In this document: one piece after another, positions 24,622 to 34,806 of the stretch
How the letters are laid out: each line of letters starts with the position of its first letter
How positions within the stretch are numbered: the stretch's first letter is position 1
Origin: Psychroflexus torquis ATCC 700755
Lineage (GTDB): Bacteria; Bacteroidota; Bacteroidia; Flavobacteriales; Flavobacteriaceae
DNA length: 64,000 nt
Direction of reading: 5' to 3'
NCBI RefSeq assembly: GCF_000153485.2
Contig: NC_018721.1
Location: 310,001 to 374,000, forward strand
Position numbers and translations under genes: made by a program
The notes under the pieces: generated by a model
Database searches by the model: none
Told to the model about the DNA's origin: nothing
Seen by the model: only the letters and a program-made list of their open reading frames with translations

Positions 24622-27288
24622 CTATTTTAAGATCAATTTTTTTGAAATACTTGTGTTACCTTGTTTTACTTTAACTATATAAACACCAGATTGAGTATGA
24701 CTTAAGTCTATTGTTTTTTCAAAGTTAGTCTGGCTATTGTTTTGGGTCTCTTGGTAAACAAGTCTTCCTGTAATATCGAAAACTTCAACTTGAACTTTTT
24801 CAGTCGTTGTTGTGTTAAATTTTAAAGTAAACTGCCCACTACTTGGATTCGGATAAATACTCAAATTATCAAAAGCCACAAAACCTTCAGTGGACATCGT
24901 ATTTGGAATAGCTTCTTTGCTACATATAGATAGTGTCATAGAGTTTAGTGTAGATACGTTACCATCAACAATTATATCACCTCCAAACAATATCCAGTTT
25001 CCATTAGGATTTTGGCCATCTGCCTGTGAAAGCGGTTCCAAGGGAAGTACACGATCTCCATTATTTATGGTACTACAGTCTAGTGCAGAGCCTTCGTCAT
25101 CGAAAGTCAGTTTCATCCCTGTAGTTCCTGGGCAAGGATAAGTCACGAGACTATAAACATTCTGTATGTCAAACGGAGGGCGTAAGAAAAAAAATAGTGA
25201 GCTGTTATCCGCATTACCACTTACATCTATACTCACATTTAAATCTGTTATGTCTATATTTTCATCGATTTGGAATGGGAAACTCGTAACAGTATTTGAA
25301 CTTTCTGGTAGTTGTAAATTAAAATTCACGGTGATATCTTGACAGTCTTCTTGGTAAGAATAATCACCGATAGCAAAAAAAGCAGCGTTTATATTAAAAA
25401 ATATATTGTTTGTTGATTCTACCATCAATCTACATTTTGGCTCGTCAATATCAGGGACAACGAGATCGTAGGAGCCATCATTTGGAACATTTGCAGCTAA
25501 AACAGTTTCATATGTAAGACCTTCATCTGTAGAAAGCAAAATAGTTACATTTGCTTCATTAATGCCGTTTGCAGTAGTGCCAGCAACATCCCAAGTGATG
25601 GTTTCTGTTGTTCCAGGCGTCCAAATAATCTGATTTGGCGTATTTTGAGAAGTCACTACAAAAGGCCCTGCTGCTGTTGTTACCGTTGCAAGCATATCGT
25701 CAGAATCTGTTTGCCCTCCTCTTAAGTCATTATCTCTTACCGTTAATCTAAAGTTTATATCCCGGTCTACATTCACTAATTTTTCCCAGTCTGATGATCC
25801 TTGAACATATAAAAGATCCAATAAGTTTGGTAAATATCTAGTAGGATTATTGGTTCCTTGAAAAGATCTCACTAAAGGACCTGCTAGGGTTGTCTCTGTA
25901 GGAGCTCCAGCTGGACCAAGATCATTTTGTTCCCATGTAAATGTGTGTGTCTCAACACCATCTGTATCTGTTGAATTGCCATTCAATTTATAAGGTGTTC
26001 CTTGTGGTATTAAATAATCATTTCCAGCGTCCGCAACGGGAGCATTGTTTCCTGTTGTAGTTTGCAAAATAGGGCATTCTCCAGAATTAGTGATGTGATT
26101 CCACATAGTAAATAAACTAATCTGGTTGTAATATAAATCACCTTGAATTTGAACATTCTGACTATTACATAGACCGGGGTAAGACATAAGTGTAGAACCA
26201 CTTCCGGGTTCTACTGCTGTAACTTCTGAAATATTAGGAGCACACGATCCCTCATCACCATTAAATGTATGTGGTGACCCAAATTGATGACCTAACTCAT
26301 GTAAAAACACAAAAATAAAGCGTTGCCCGTCTGGATTTGAACTCCCTGTTACGCCCCAAGCCTTAAAACCAGATAAACAACTTGTTAGTAAGCCTGCAAC
26401 TCCTCCTCCAGCTGTATTAAAAACATGGCCAATATCATAATTATCATCACCAACAGTAGCATCGATTAATGCTTGGTTTTGATCTAATAAAGCAATATTA
26501 TCAAAGTTATCGAAGGGATCTGTATCAGGGTCAAAAAATATTAAAGATGTATTATCAACTAGCGTTAGGGTAACAGATAAATCTCTTTCTAAAACTGCAT
26601 TTGCATTGGATACTGCAATGCTCATAGCGGCAATAACATCCTCTAAGTTACTATTGTAAAAAGCACTGAATTCTCCTGTAGATGATAAAGCAAGTCTATA
26701 GATTCTTAAAATACCATCATTGGCATTAAATGAACTATTGTTTGGGTTGTCCATAGAAGAAGTCCCCACTTCTATAAGTTCACATCCAAAAGTATCTTCA
26801 TCGGGACTTACATCTTTATTGAGAAAAGACGTGTATAAATTTCTGGATAAATCATACGGTTTTATGTGTTGTGTTCCGTTTGGCGTTCCTAAAATTAGAG
26901 CTTGAAAACCTTTTGGGGTTATAGTAAACCTCAAGGTTTCTTGGGGATTTGTTACACCTTGACCAGCGTAAGATTTTATAGTGGGGTAATTTTCTTGAAA
27001 TTTGGGCTCCAAAACAGGGGCTTCAAATATTTTATATTTTTTAAATTTTCCATTTTCATCTGGCAAGCTTAGTATTTTATATGTTGAATTTAGTCTATCT
27101 CCACTATCAACTAAATAGAGTTTAAGAGCGTTTATATCCAAATTTAAAAAAGTCTCTTTAAGTGGACTATCTAAACGTTTATCATTATTTATTTCTACAG
27201 TGATGACTGTATTTTTTGTAAAAAAAGAAGTCTGAGCATAACTAGTAAGACTAAAAAATAAGACTGTTGGGATAATATATTTTAACAT
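24622..27288 (-). CDS. Secreted reprolysin-like zinc metalloprotease, type IX secretion cargo
   Basis: 888 residues. Signal peptide 1-18 (FFSLTSYAQ). A propeptide-like region lies to about 190. The catalytic domain has the extended zinc motif HELGHQFGSPH (His330, Glu331, His334, His340). An Ig/PKD-like stretch (APVADAGNDYLIPQG) starts near 415. A P/proprotein-convertase-like domain is at about 665-800. The last ~80 residues (LSIYPNPSSGQFTLKF to ISKKLILK) are a type A T9SS sorting domain, so the protein should be exported across the outer membrane and the tag cleaved or anchored. Length and layout match other flavobacterial M12-like proteases. Confidence 0.93.
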   Translation of the reverse strand: MLKYIIPTVLFFSLTSYAQTSFFTKNTVITVEINNDKRLDSPLKETFLNLDINALKLYLVDSGDRLNSTYKILSLPDENGKFKKYKIFEAPVLEPKFQENYPTIKSYAGQGVTNPQETLRFTITPKGFQALILGTPNGTQHIKPYDLSRNLYTSFLNKDVSPDEDTFGCELIEVGTSSMDNPNNSSFNANDGILRIYRLALSSTGEFSAFYNSNLEDVIAAMSIAVSNANAVLERDLSVTLTLVDNTSLIFFDPDTDPFDNFDNIALLDQNQALIDATVGDDNYDIGHVFNTAGGGVAGLLTSCLSGFKAWGVTGSSNPDGQRFIFVFLHELGHQFGSPHTFNGDEGSCAPNISEVTAVEPGSGSTLMSYPGLCNSQNVQIQGDLYYNQISLFTMWNHITNSGECPILQTTTGNNAPVADAGNDYLIPQGTPYKLNGNSTDTDGVETHTFTWEQNDLGPAGAPTETTLAGPLVRSFQGTNNPTRYLPNLLDLLYVQGSSDWEKLVNVDRDINFRLTVRDNDLRGGQTDSDDMLATVTTAAGPFVVTSQNTPNQIIWTPGTTETITWDVAGTTANGINEANVTILLSTDEGLTYETVLAANVPNDGSYDLVVPDIDEPKCRLMVESTNNIFFNINAAFFAIGDYSYQEDCQDITVNFNLQLPESSNTVTSFPFQIDENIDITDLNVSIDVSGNADNSSLFFFLRPPFDIQNVYSLVTYPCPGTTGMKLTFDDEGSALDCSTINNGDRVLPLEPLSQADGQNPNGNWILFGGDIIVDGNVSTLNSMTLSICSKEAIPNTMSTEGFVAFDNLSIYPNPSSGQFTLKFNTTTTEKVQVEVFDITGRLVYQETQNNSQTNFEKTIDLSHTQSGVYIVKVKQGNTSISKKLILK

Positions 27289-27560
27289 TTTTTGTTTTTT
27301 AAGACGTTAATTAACTGTGGATCAAACAATTTCAATAGCGTTACAACAAGTTTAAATAAAGTTTAAATTAAATAAACCAATTTTTCTTTAAATATCCCCG
27401 CTAGACTTTTATTAAAGTTTGTTAATTTTTTATGATTCAACTATAAAATAATACTACAACACTAAAATAGAGGACTGAAAGTATCCTACCTATAGAATAA
27501 TTGTTAACTTTTATTAATACTTAAAAAGTAAAAATTATGTTTGTAGTCTAAAGCTTTATT

Positions 27561-28376
27561 ATGGATTTTTCTGATATTAAACTTATTGTTACTGATATGG
27601 ACGGTACGCTCCTAAATGAAAAGAATGAGGTAAGCACTCGATTTTTTCAACAATTTGAGGAGCTTAAAAAACATGATATTCATTTTGTAGCAGCAAGTGG
27701 TAGGCAATACCAAAGTATTTTAAGCAAACTCGAGCCCATTAAAAATGAGATTAGCATTATTGGTGAAAACGGAGGTATCATGCAACATGCTGATGAAACT
27801 AAAGTTTTACTAAAGCTAACTGATGACGATGTGCAACACTGCATCACTCTCCTTAGGTCTATAAAAGATAGCTTTATTGTACTGTGTGGCAGAAAGAGCG
27901 CCTACATCGAAAGTTCTAGCACCAAGTTTATGACTCAACTCAGCAGCTTTTATAGCGAAGTTCAAAAGGTTGATGATTTGACCCAGGTTACAGACGACGA
28001 TTTTGTAAAAATAGCTGTGTATCATTTTGATTCTTCAGAAGCTTATATCTATCCACAGGTTCAAAATCTAATGGATAGTTATCAAGTCGTTGTTTCAGGG
28101 CAGAATTGGCTCGACATATCACATAGAGACGCCAATAAAGCCTATGCCTTAAAAATTATACAACAGGACTTGGGCGTTACCCTAAATGAAACCATGGTGT
28201 TTGGAGATTATAATAACGATATTGGTATGTTAAAATTGGCACGTCTTAGTTTTGCTATGAAAAATGCCCATCCAAACGTCATAAAAATCGCCAATTATCA
28301 AACCAAAAGTAATACAGAAGAAGGCGTTGAAGATATCCTTGAGAAATTATTGACATCTAGACTACCGAATTCATAA
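27561..28376 (+). CDS. HAD-superfamily phosphatase, Cof type
   Basis: 271 residues. HAD motif I is VTDMDGTLL (Asp12 nucleophile, Asp14), motif II is in AASGRQ, motif III is the Lys of RDANKAYAL, and motif IV is VFGDYNNDIGM. The C2-type cap lies between motifs II and III, as in the Cof/YbiV group that removes phosphate from sugar phosphates or nucleotides. Cytoplasmic. It is divergent from the protease; TATGTTTG at 27536-27543 could be its -7 box. The precise substrate is unknown. Confidence 0.93.
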   Translation: MDFSDIKLIVTDMDGTLLNEKNEVSTRFFQQFEELKKHDIHFVAASGRQYQSILSKLEPIKNEISIIGENGGIMQHADETKVLLKLTDDDVQHCITLLRSIKDSFIVLCGRKSAYIESSSTKFMTQLSSFYSEVQKVDDLTQVTDDDFVKIAVYHFDSSEAYIYPQVQNLMDSYQVVVSGQNWLDISHRDANKAYALKIIQQDLGVTLNETMVFGDYNNDIGMLKLARLSFAMKNAHPNVIKIANYQTKSNTEEGVEDILEKLLTSRLPNS

Positions 28377-28560
28377 GGTTGTAAATTATAAATTAGGGTC
28401 ACCTATTGATAAATAGAAAACGTTTTTCTCACTTCTAACCTCAAACAATTTCAGAATTAAGATTTGTTTTAATCAACTCTTTTTTTTCACTTTTATACCG
28501 ATTACGATTATAAATTTCTTTTGTCTCGGGTCAACTATTTAAAGTCCTTGACGGCTATTA

Positions 28561-28772
28561 TACCAAATTAGACCTATAATGACCCAATAAATCGTTTTAC
28601 CGATACGAATTCGGCACAGGCTTTTTTCGCCTGCTTTTCATCAAAAATATTTACCGTAGCTAAGGCTATGCTAGTTATTTTTGATTTTAATCAATCAATC
28701 AAAAAACCTGTGCTGAGCTACGTCGTAGTATAATTCAATTTATTCATACGGCATTATAAATATAATTTGGTA
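28561..28772. mobile_element. MITE, full-length copy
   Basis: 212 bp with inverted ends TACCAAATTA / TAATTTGGTA. The similarity continues inward (TATAATGAC at the left, complement of TATAATGCC at the right). TTA lies on both sides. The interior holds facing GGCACAGGC and CCTGTGC arms, so the whole unit can fold into a long hairpin. No coding capacity. It fills the gap before the giant secreted protein; the rest of 28377-29047 shows nothing else recognisable. Confidence 0.85.
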
Positions 28773-29047
28773 TTAGATGATGCTATACGAGTTTACTGAA
28801 GTACTAATTGCAACTCAAGTTCCATTCATCAAAGGGATTTTTAGATAGCTGGCTAGGCAACTTTTAATTTTGAGTAAGTCTTGTACCAAATTAAATCTAT
28901 AGCGATCGAGATTCAAAAAAGAGTTTTATTAAAAAGCCTTAAATTACGCATAACTTAATGATGTAAAAATTTGTGGCAAAAAAAGAGTTTAATGTGAATT
29001 ATATTGTTAAATAAATGTATAATTGATGAATTATATCAATTCGCAAA

Positions 29048-32000
29048 ATGAAGACGGTCATAAAACTATGCCTATTACTACTTATATGTTCTGAATTCAC
29101 TTTCGGAAAAACACCGCCTGAAACTACTAATGATAGTTATACCACTCGAATAGATAGGACTTTGGAGGTCGATGCTGCCATCGGATTGATGCAAAATGAT
29201 GCTGATAGTTTAGCCCTCATAAGTTTCAAAATAAATAATGTTGATTATTCAGCTGGACAAACAGCGACAATTCCTGAGGGAAGTATAAATAGTAATACAG
29301 ATGGTAGTCTGTCTTACAACCCCACCCCCAGATTTAAGGGTAATGTGCCCGTTAGTGTTTATGCAATAGCAGATGAAACGTCTTCAGCTACAGGGAATTT
29401 GTTTTTATCGATAGCTCCTATTGCTCGAAACGATTACGCTACTGCAAATATCAATACACCTTTAACTGTACCCGCCTCAGGTGTTTTAGGAAATGACACT
29501 TCTGAAAATGAAAACCCGTTAACCGTCATTTCATTTACTATCAACGGCACCGTATACACTGTTGGGAATACAGTAAATTTAGATGAGGGGGATTTTACCC
29601 TTTTTGCTGATGGTAGTTATACATTTGAACCATTTCTTAATTACAGTGGGGGTGTTCCGCCTATAACCTATACTATTTCTGATGGAACAGATGAAGCATC
29701 GGCAGACCTTTTTTTAATTGTTGAAGACGTTGGAGATTTAATAGAGTTTTTAAGTTTCTCGTCTTGTAACCAAGGGTTTAGCACAGATGGGAATTATAAA
29801 ATACTATACAGTTTTAGGTTTACAAATAAAAGTATTGCAAGAGATTCCAATCCTCTTAGCTTGATTAGGGATATTGAAATATTTAAAGATTTTGATGAGA
29901 TTTACGGTTCGGGTTGTGTGACATCTGTTGATGATGTAACTATAACAACTACTAATCCTGAAAATTTTAGAGAACCTCCTTATCCCCTAGTGTTTAGTAA
30001 CACTATTACCGTAAACCCAAACTTTCTGGACGTTACCTCTGGTGCCTTATTCGATACGGAATCGATAAATGATGCCATATTGTATCCAAGGCAAATTACA
30101 ACTATTTCTTATTGTATATCTGTAAATCCATTTTGTGGTGGCAGACCCGATCCAACACCTTCACCTTCTGGGATTGACTTTGAAGCTGTTTTAGACCTTA
30201 CATCTTCAGCAGGTAGTGATGATACTTCGTTAAATCTTACAGATTTTCATACCACCGAAGCCATTATCATAGCAGAACTAGACATTCCCGTTATTAGCCC
30301 AGAAGTAAACCCAGACGGGACTTATAATTTCACAAATACAGTTACCATTACCAACGAAGGAACGGGGACGGCTAGTAATGTCAACTTTAATATGGGGCTA
30401 GGTAGTTTTTTAGACAATCGATTAACGTTTAATGAACTTAACATAACTCAGGTTTCAGTAACACCAGTGAATGTAAATTCGAATTATGATGGTGACTTAA
30501 ATACCACATTATTAGAATCCGGTACTACTTTAGAATCTGGCGAATCTATAGTTTTAGAAATATTTCACTTAACGGCACCTGTCAATAATTCCATTGATAA
30601 TAACTTTAATCAGATTACGCCCTCCCAGACGCAAGGACCTTTAGATGGTTTTGATGAGGGTACTTCAGTAAATAGAAGGCTATTTTCTTTTGTGACTTGG
30701 GAAGATGGATTAGGAGAGCATTTAGACAGGTATTATGATCCATACATAATATCAGTACCCGAAATTGATAACCAGTGCCGTTGTGATTCTCTTGGGATGT
30801 CTTTTCTATTTACTTCATCAGCATCTAGCGAAAAAGTCATAACTGAAACCAATACTGCGCCAAACGGAATTTTGGAACATGAAGAATTTACATTTCAATT
30901 ATCGTTTACAAATACGAGCCCACTGGTAGACTTAGTGGACTTACAATTGGAAGAGAATCTCGCTGATATATGTGGAAAACCCCCTGTATCCTTTACTACT
31001 CCTGTAATAGTTGAAAGTGAAAGTAATGCTACCATTAATCCTGGCTCAAATATGAGCTTTAATGGCGATGGCGATATTAACATTTTTGATGGAACTTCTG
31101 GACTTTTACAGGCAGGTGAAACTATAACTATTGAAATTACTGTTGTTTTAAATGAGGATTGTATTGGGGAAAACATAATAAAATTTTCTGGTACAAACCC
31201 ACTAGGTGATGTTGAAAGTACGGAAAGCGAAGTAGATGTTAATGCTTCAACAGACACAGATAATGACGGTATTTCTAACGCAGTTGATATTGATGATGAC
31301 AACGATACTATTTTAGATGTTGAGGAGTCCAACGGAGCTGATCCCTTGGATGATGCTGATGGCAATTCTATACCAAACTATAGAGATATAGGTCTTGGAC
31401 TGGATGCTAATAATGATGGAATTGTTGATAGTTTTGATTTTGATGGTGACGGTGTACCCAATCATTTCGATTTAGACTCCGATAACGATGGTATTTTTGA
31501 TATTAACGAAGTTGGTAATTCTGCTACCGATACTGATGATGATGGCCAAACTGATAATTCCGTTGGCCTAAATGGATTAGATGATACTGTAGAAATTGAT
31601 GATAGCCCTACTACACCTGTCACTTACCAGATTGCGAATACGGATATGGATGCAAATCCAAATTACTTGGATATAGACTCCGATGCTGACGGTATTGTGG
31701 ATAATATAGAAGCACAACCAACGGATACTTATATACCTCCCAGTACAACATTTACAGAAAATGGCGTAAATACAGCTTATACTAACGGCTTAAGCCCAAT
31801 AAATACGGATGGTGACCTTGCTTTTGATTATATAGATATTAACTCTGATAATGATATAAGAGAGGATTTTATTGAAGGCTGGGACTTTACTAACGATGGT
31901 TTTCCAGAAACTGAACCACTTGGTAGAGATGCGGACAATGATGGCTTAGATGATGGCTATGACACTGATAACAGCAGAGTAAATCCAACAAACGGACAAC

Positions 32001-33412
32001 GACCAACAGATTTTCCAAATGTTGACTATTCTACTACCCCAGAAAGAGACTGGCGAGAGATCATGGCCATTGTAGTCTTATTAGATGACGTTAATGTCGT
32101 TGAGGGAAATGACTTACAATTTACTTTTTCTTTGGTTAGATTCAATGACAATACCATTCCAGTACAATCTGCAACTCCAGTGGAAATTGACCTTTTCACA
32201 ACAGACGGAACAGGTACAACCACTATATACGATGTCGCTATTTCGCCTTTTGATTATAATGCAGTTGTCGATAATCAATTTGTGATTCCTGTTTTTACTG
32301 AAACTTTTCCTTTTGAGATCGCTTCCAATGAAGATGACATTTCTGAGTTTGATGAATTATTTACCTTAACTGCTACTATTACATCTGGCAACACCATAAA
32401 TACAGAAGCAATTGGCATAGGCACTATTCTAGATAACGATCTGCTGCCAAATATAACCATGAATGATGTCATTGAAATTGAGGGGGAAGATTTAGTCTAT
32501 ACTATTATCTTAAGCAACCCGAGCTCTAGACCTACAGATATTGATATTGTAAGCGAGGATAATACGGCACTATCTCCAGAGGATTATATAGCCATAACAG
32601 ATACCTTAAATATAATAGGAACCATAGATCCAGGTAATCCTAATGATAGAATTTCATTTAATATCACCACCCTCTTAGATAATCTAAATGAGCCCGAAGA
32701 AGAATACCTAAATGTATTTGGAAACGTTATCTCAAATAATGTAGGTAATGAAGATTTGACAAAGACAGGGACAATTTTGGACATCGACCCAGATCCATTT
32801 ATGGTTATAACAAATCCAACGGTTGTAGAAGGTAGCCCATTGGTATTTATTGTGACGCTTATTAATGAAACAACCGGTGCATCTATGGGTAATTTTTTAC
32901 CAATAAATTTTAATCTTAAAACCGAAGATATTACAACAACAATTAACAGTGATTATCCTTCCTTTTTTGCGAGTACGTCCATACCCGCTTTAGAAACTTC
33001 ATTTACCCAGGATATTCCAACGATAGATGATAGTTTGAATGAAAAAACCGAAACTATGAACTTAACTGCTGAGATAACATCGGGTCAGATATCTAATTCA
33101 TCATCAGGAATCAGGGGATTAGGAACACTTAAGGATAATGATTTCCCAAATTTATTTTCACCAAACAATGATGGTCGCAGTGATGTTTTTAAAATTGATG
33201 GTTTAGAAGATTTCCCAAACTTTAAGTTGGATATTTTTGATAGATGGGGAAGTGAACTATATAATTATAGTAATAATGGCAGTTTAAGTCCTATTTGGTG
33301 GGATGGAACTAATAATGGAAAGCGGATTGTTGAAGGTGTTTATTTTTACTCCTTAGATTATAATGATGGCGTTACCAAACCTAAAACTGGATTTATCCAA
33401 CTTATAAGATGA
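29048..33412 (+). CDS. Giant secreted repeat protein with type B T9SS (gliding-associated) C-terminus
   Basis: 1454 residues. The signal peptide ends near 20 (CSEFTFG). Two cadherin/VCBS-like repeats follow (NDSYTTRIDR and ARNDYATANINTPL with GVLGNDTS). A middle region has DUF11-like repeats with conserved Cys. A thrombospondin-3-like calcium-binding stretch at about 735-990 is rich in DxDxDG (DTDNDGISNAVDIDDDND). Three Calx-beta-like domains precede the end. The last ~90 residues (FSPNNDGRSDVFKI to GFIQLIR) are the gliding motility-associated type B sorting domain. It is likely a long cell-surface adhesin-like protein. Its stop overlaps the PorP/SprF gene by four bases. Confidence 0.93.
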   Translation: MKTVIKLCLLLLICSEFTFGKTPPETTNDSYTTRIDRTLEVDAAIGLMQNDADSLALISFKINNVDYSAGQTATIPEGSINSNTDGSLSYNPTPRFKGNVPVSVYAIADETSSATGNLFLSIAPIARNDYATANINTPLTVPASGVLGNDTSENENPLTVISFTINGTVYTVGNTVNLDEGDFTLFADGSYTFEPFLNYSGGVPPITYTISDGTDEASADLFLIVEDVGDLIEFLSFSSCNQGFSTDGNYKILYSFRFTNKSIARDSNPLSLIRDIEIFKDFDEIYGSGCVTSVDDVTITTTNPENFREPPYPLVFSNTITVNPNFLDVTSGALFDTESINDAILYPRQITTISYCISVNPFCGGRPDPTPSPSGIDFEAVLDLTSSAGSDDTSLNLTDFHTTEAIIIAELDIPVISPEVNPDGTYNFTNTVTITNEGTGTASNVNFNMGLGSFLDNRLTFNELNITQVSVTPVNVNSNYDGDLNTTLLESGTTLESGESIVLEIFHLTAPVNNSIDNNFNQITPSQTQGPLDGFDEGTSVNRRLFSFVTWEDGLGEHLDRYYDPYIISVPEIDNQCRCDSLGMSFLFTSSASSEKVITETNTAPNGILEHEEFTFQLSFTNTSPLVDLVDLQLEENLADICGKPPVSFTTPVIVESESNATINPGSNMSFNGDGDINIFDGTSGLLQAGETITIEITVVLNEDCIGENIIKFSGTNPLGDVESTESEVDVNASTDTDNDGISNAVDIDDDNDTILDVEESNGADPLDDADGNSIPNYRDIGLGLDANNDGIVDSFDFDGDGVPNHFDLDSDNDGIFDINEVGNSATDTDDDGQTDNSVGLNGLDDTVEIDDSPTTPVTYQIANTDMDANPNYLDIDSDADGIVDNIEAQPTDTYIPPSTTFTENGVNTAYTNGLSPINTDGDLAFDYIDINSDNDIREDFIEGWDFTNDGFPETEPLGRDADNDGLDDGYDTDNSRVNPTNGQRPTDFPNVDYSTTPERDWREIMAIVVLLDDVNVVEGNDLQFTFSLVRFNDNTIPVQSATPVEIDLFTTDGTGTTTIYDVAISPFDYNAVVDNQFVIPVFTETFPFEIASNEDDISEFDELFTLTATITSGNTINTEAIGIGTILDNDLLPNITMNDVIEIEGEDLVYTIILSNPSSRPTDIDIVSEDNTALSPEDYIAITDTLNIIGTIDPGNPNDRISFNITTLLDNLNEPEEEYLNVFGNVISNNVGNEDLTKTGTILDIDPDPFMVITNPTVVEGSPLVFIVTLINETTGASMGNFLPINFNLKTEDITTTINSDYPSFFASTSIPALETSFTQDIPTIDDSLNEKTETMNLTAEITSGQISNSSSGIRGLGTLKDNDFPNLFSPNNDGRSDVFKIDGLEDFPNFKLDIFDRWGSELYNYSNNGSLSPIWWDGTNNGKRIVEGVYFYSLDYNDGVTKPKTGFIQLIR

Positions 33413-34368
33413 CAAATGTTATAATCACACATATAAAATTCACAAGTAAATTGAAGATTAGAATCTTTTGTTTTCTGTTGCTAAATGTGTTTTTTGTAAA
33501 TGCGCAACAGGCACCACACTACGCACAATATTTTTATAACATGCAAGTACTGAATCCCGCATTTGTAGGGTCTAAATCAGATTTAAATGCTGCACTACTT
33601 ACACGTAGACAATGGATTAATGTTGAAGGCGCACCAGAAACAAGCACATTTTCGGTAAATACTAGGATTAATTCAGGGTTTGGTTTTGGAGCTACGGTTA
33701 TAAGTGATAAAATAGGTTTGGTCGATAACACCAGCCTTAATTTTGACGTTTCCTACACGATACCCACATCTGAGTTCGGACGCTTGTCTTTTGGAGTAAA
33801 AAGTGGCGTAGCTTTTTTTAATAATGACTTGGCAAGTGGCATCACAGTAGATGACGAAGTATATGCGTCCACAACAGGACAATATGGGAATCTGGGGTTT
33901 GGATTTTTATACAGTTCAAAAGATTTTTATGTGGGCTTATCTTCACAAAATTTATTTGAATCCCCAGTTTTTAGATTACAAGATGATATTCAGACCGTTA
34001 GAGGCTTAGAGCGTGGTAATTATTTTTTTACAGGCGGCATGTCAATAGAGCTTTCAAAATTTAATGATGTTGTTTTTAGACCTTCTACGATGATAAAATA
34101 CACTCCCACTTTGCCTGTATCTCTAGATATAAACGCAAATTTTATTTTTAATAAAAAATATGAGATAGGCGCGTCTTATCGCCACCAAAATTCATTGAGT
34201 GCAATGGTATCTCTAATTGTAAACGAAAAATACAGAATTGGTTATGCTTATGAAAATTATCTCTCTAGCATTGGTCAGAATCTAAACTCCCATGAATTGA
34301 TTTTAAGAATTGATTTAAAACTAGAGCGAAATAAACGGTGGCTTAATCTAGATTGCTGCTATTTTTAA
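33409..34368 (+). CDS. PorP/SprF-family outer membrane protein
   Basis: 319 residues. After a signal sequence (FVNAQ) the family opening QQAPHYAQYFYNMQVLNPAF is followed by alternating amphipathic strands to the end, the PorP/SprF beta-barrel. SprF-like proteins are encoded directly after type B cargo and help it leave through the type IX machinery. The four-base overlap with the cargo gene (ATGA) supports one operon. The ATG at 33409 precedes a short hydrophilic stretch before the hydrophobic signal; a later start at the KLKIRIFCF region is possible. Confidence 0.93.
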   Translation: MTNVIITHIKFTSKLKIRIFCFLLLNVFFVNAQQAPHYAQYFYNMQVLNPAFVGSKSDLNAALLTRRQWINVEGAPETSTFSVNTRINSGFGFGATVISDKIGLVDNTSLNFDVSYTIPTSEFGRLSFGVKSGVAFFNNDLASGITVDDEVYASTTGQYGNLGFGFLYSSKDFYVGLSSQNLFESPVFRLQDDIQTVRGLERGNYFFTGGMSIELSKFNDVVFRPSTMIKYTPTLPVSLDINANFIFNKKYEIGASYRHQNSLSAMVSLIVNEKYRIGYAYENYLSSIGQNLNSHELILRIDLKLERNKRWLNLDCCYF

Positions 34369-34407
34369 TGGATGCCTTTTATATTACAAAACAGAAGTGT
34401 CCGATAA

Positions 34408-34473
34408 AAAAAGCCTGTGCAGAATTCGTCCTGGCAAAACGATTTATTGCGACATTATAGGTTTAAATTGGTA
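34408..34473. mobile_element. Truncated MITE fragment
   Basis: It starts agcctgtgcagaattcgt and ends ataggtttaaattggta; this is one half of the family in the orientation opposite to the 28.5-kb copy. It is followed by TAA and then by a second, complete copy. Confidence 0.75.
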
Positions 34474-34476
34474 TAA

Positions 34477-34660
34477 TACCAATTTAGCATTCAAATGTCG
34501 TATAAAATCAGTTTCTTTTTCACTTACTAATCGTCATAAAATAGAACCATAACTATTGCTATGCTTATATTTTTTTCCTCAATTAAGTAAAAAACTTGTG
34601 CTGAGCTACGTCGTAGTATAATTCAAATTTTTAATGCAACATTTAAAAACTAAATTGGTA
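34477..34660. mobile_element. MITE, divergent subfamily copy
   Basis: 184 bp with inverted ends TACCAATTTAG / CTAAATTGGTA. It shares ttgtgctgagctacgtcgta with the other copies. TAA lies on both sides (34474-34476 and 34661-34663). It shares its left duplication with the neighbouring fragment. The remainder of 34369-34806 contains nothing else I can name. Confidence 0.8.
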
Positions 34661-34806
34661 TAATAGACTATTAGAATTACAAAAGAGAATAAATAAAATA
34701 AGCGAACGCTAAAAATCATACTCAACTGCTCATTTTCTTAAAACCGAGATCAAGTCTATATTTATTTATGCTAAATATTGAAAATCTCCCCCCCCTAGTC
34801 TTTACC

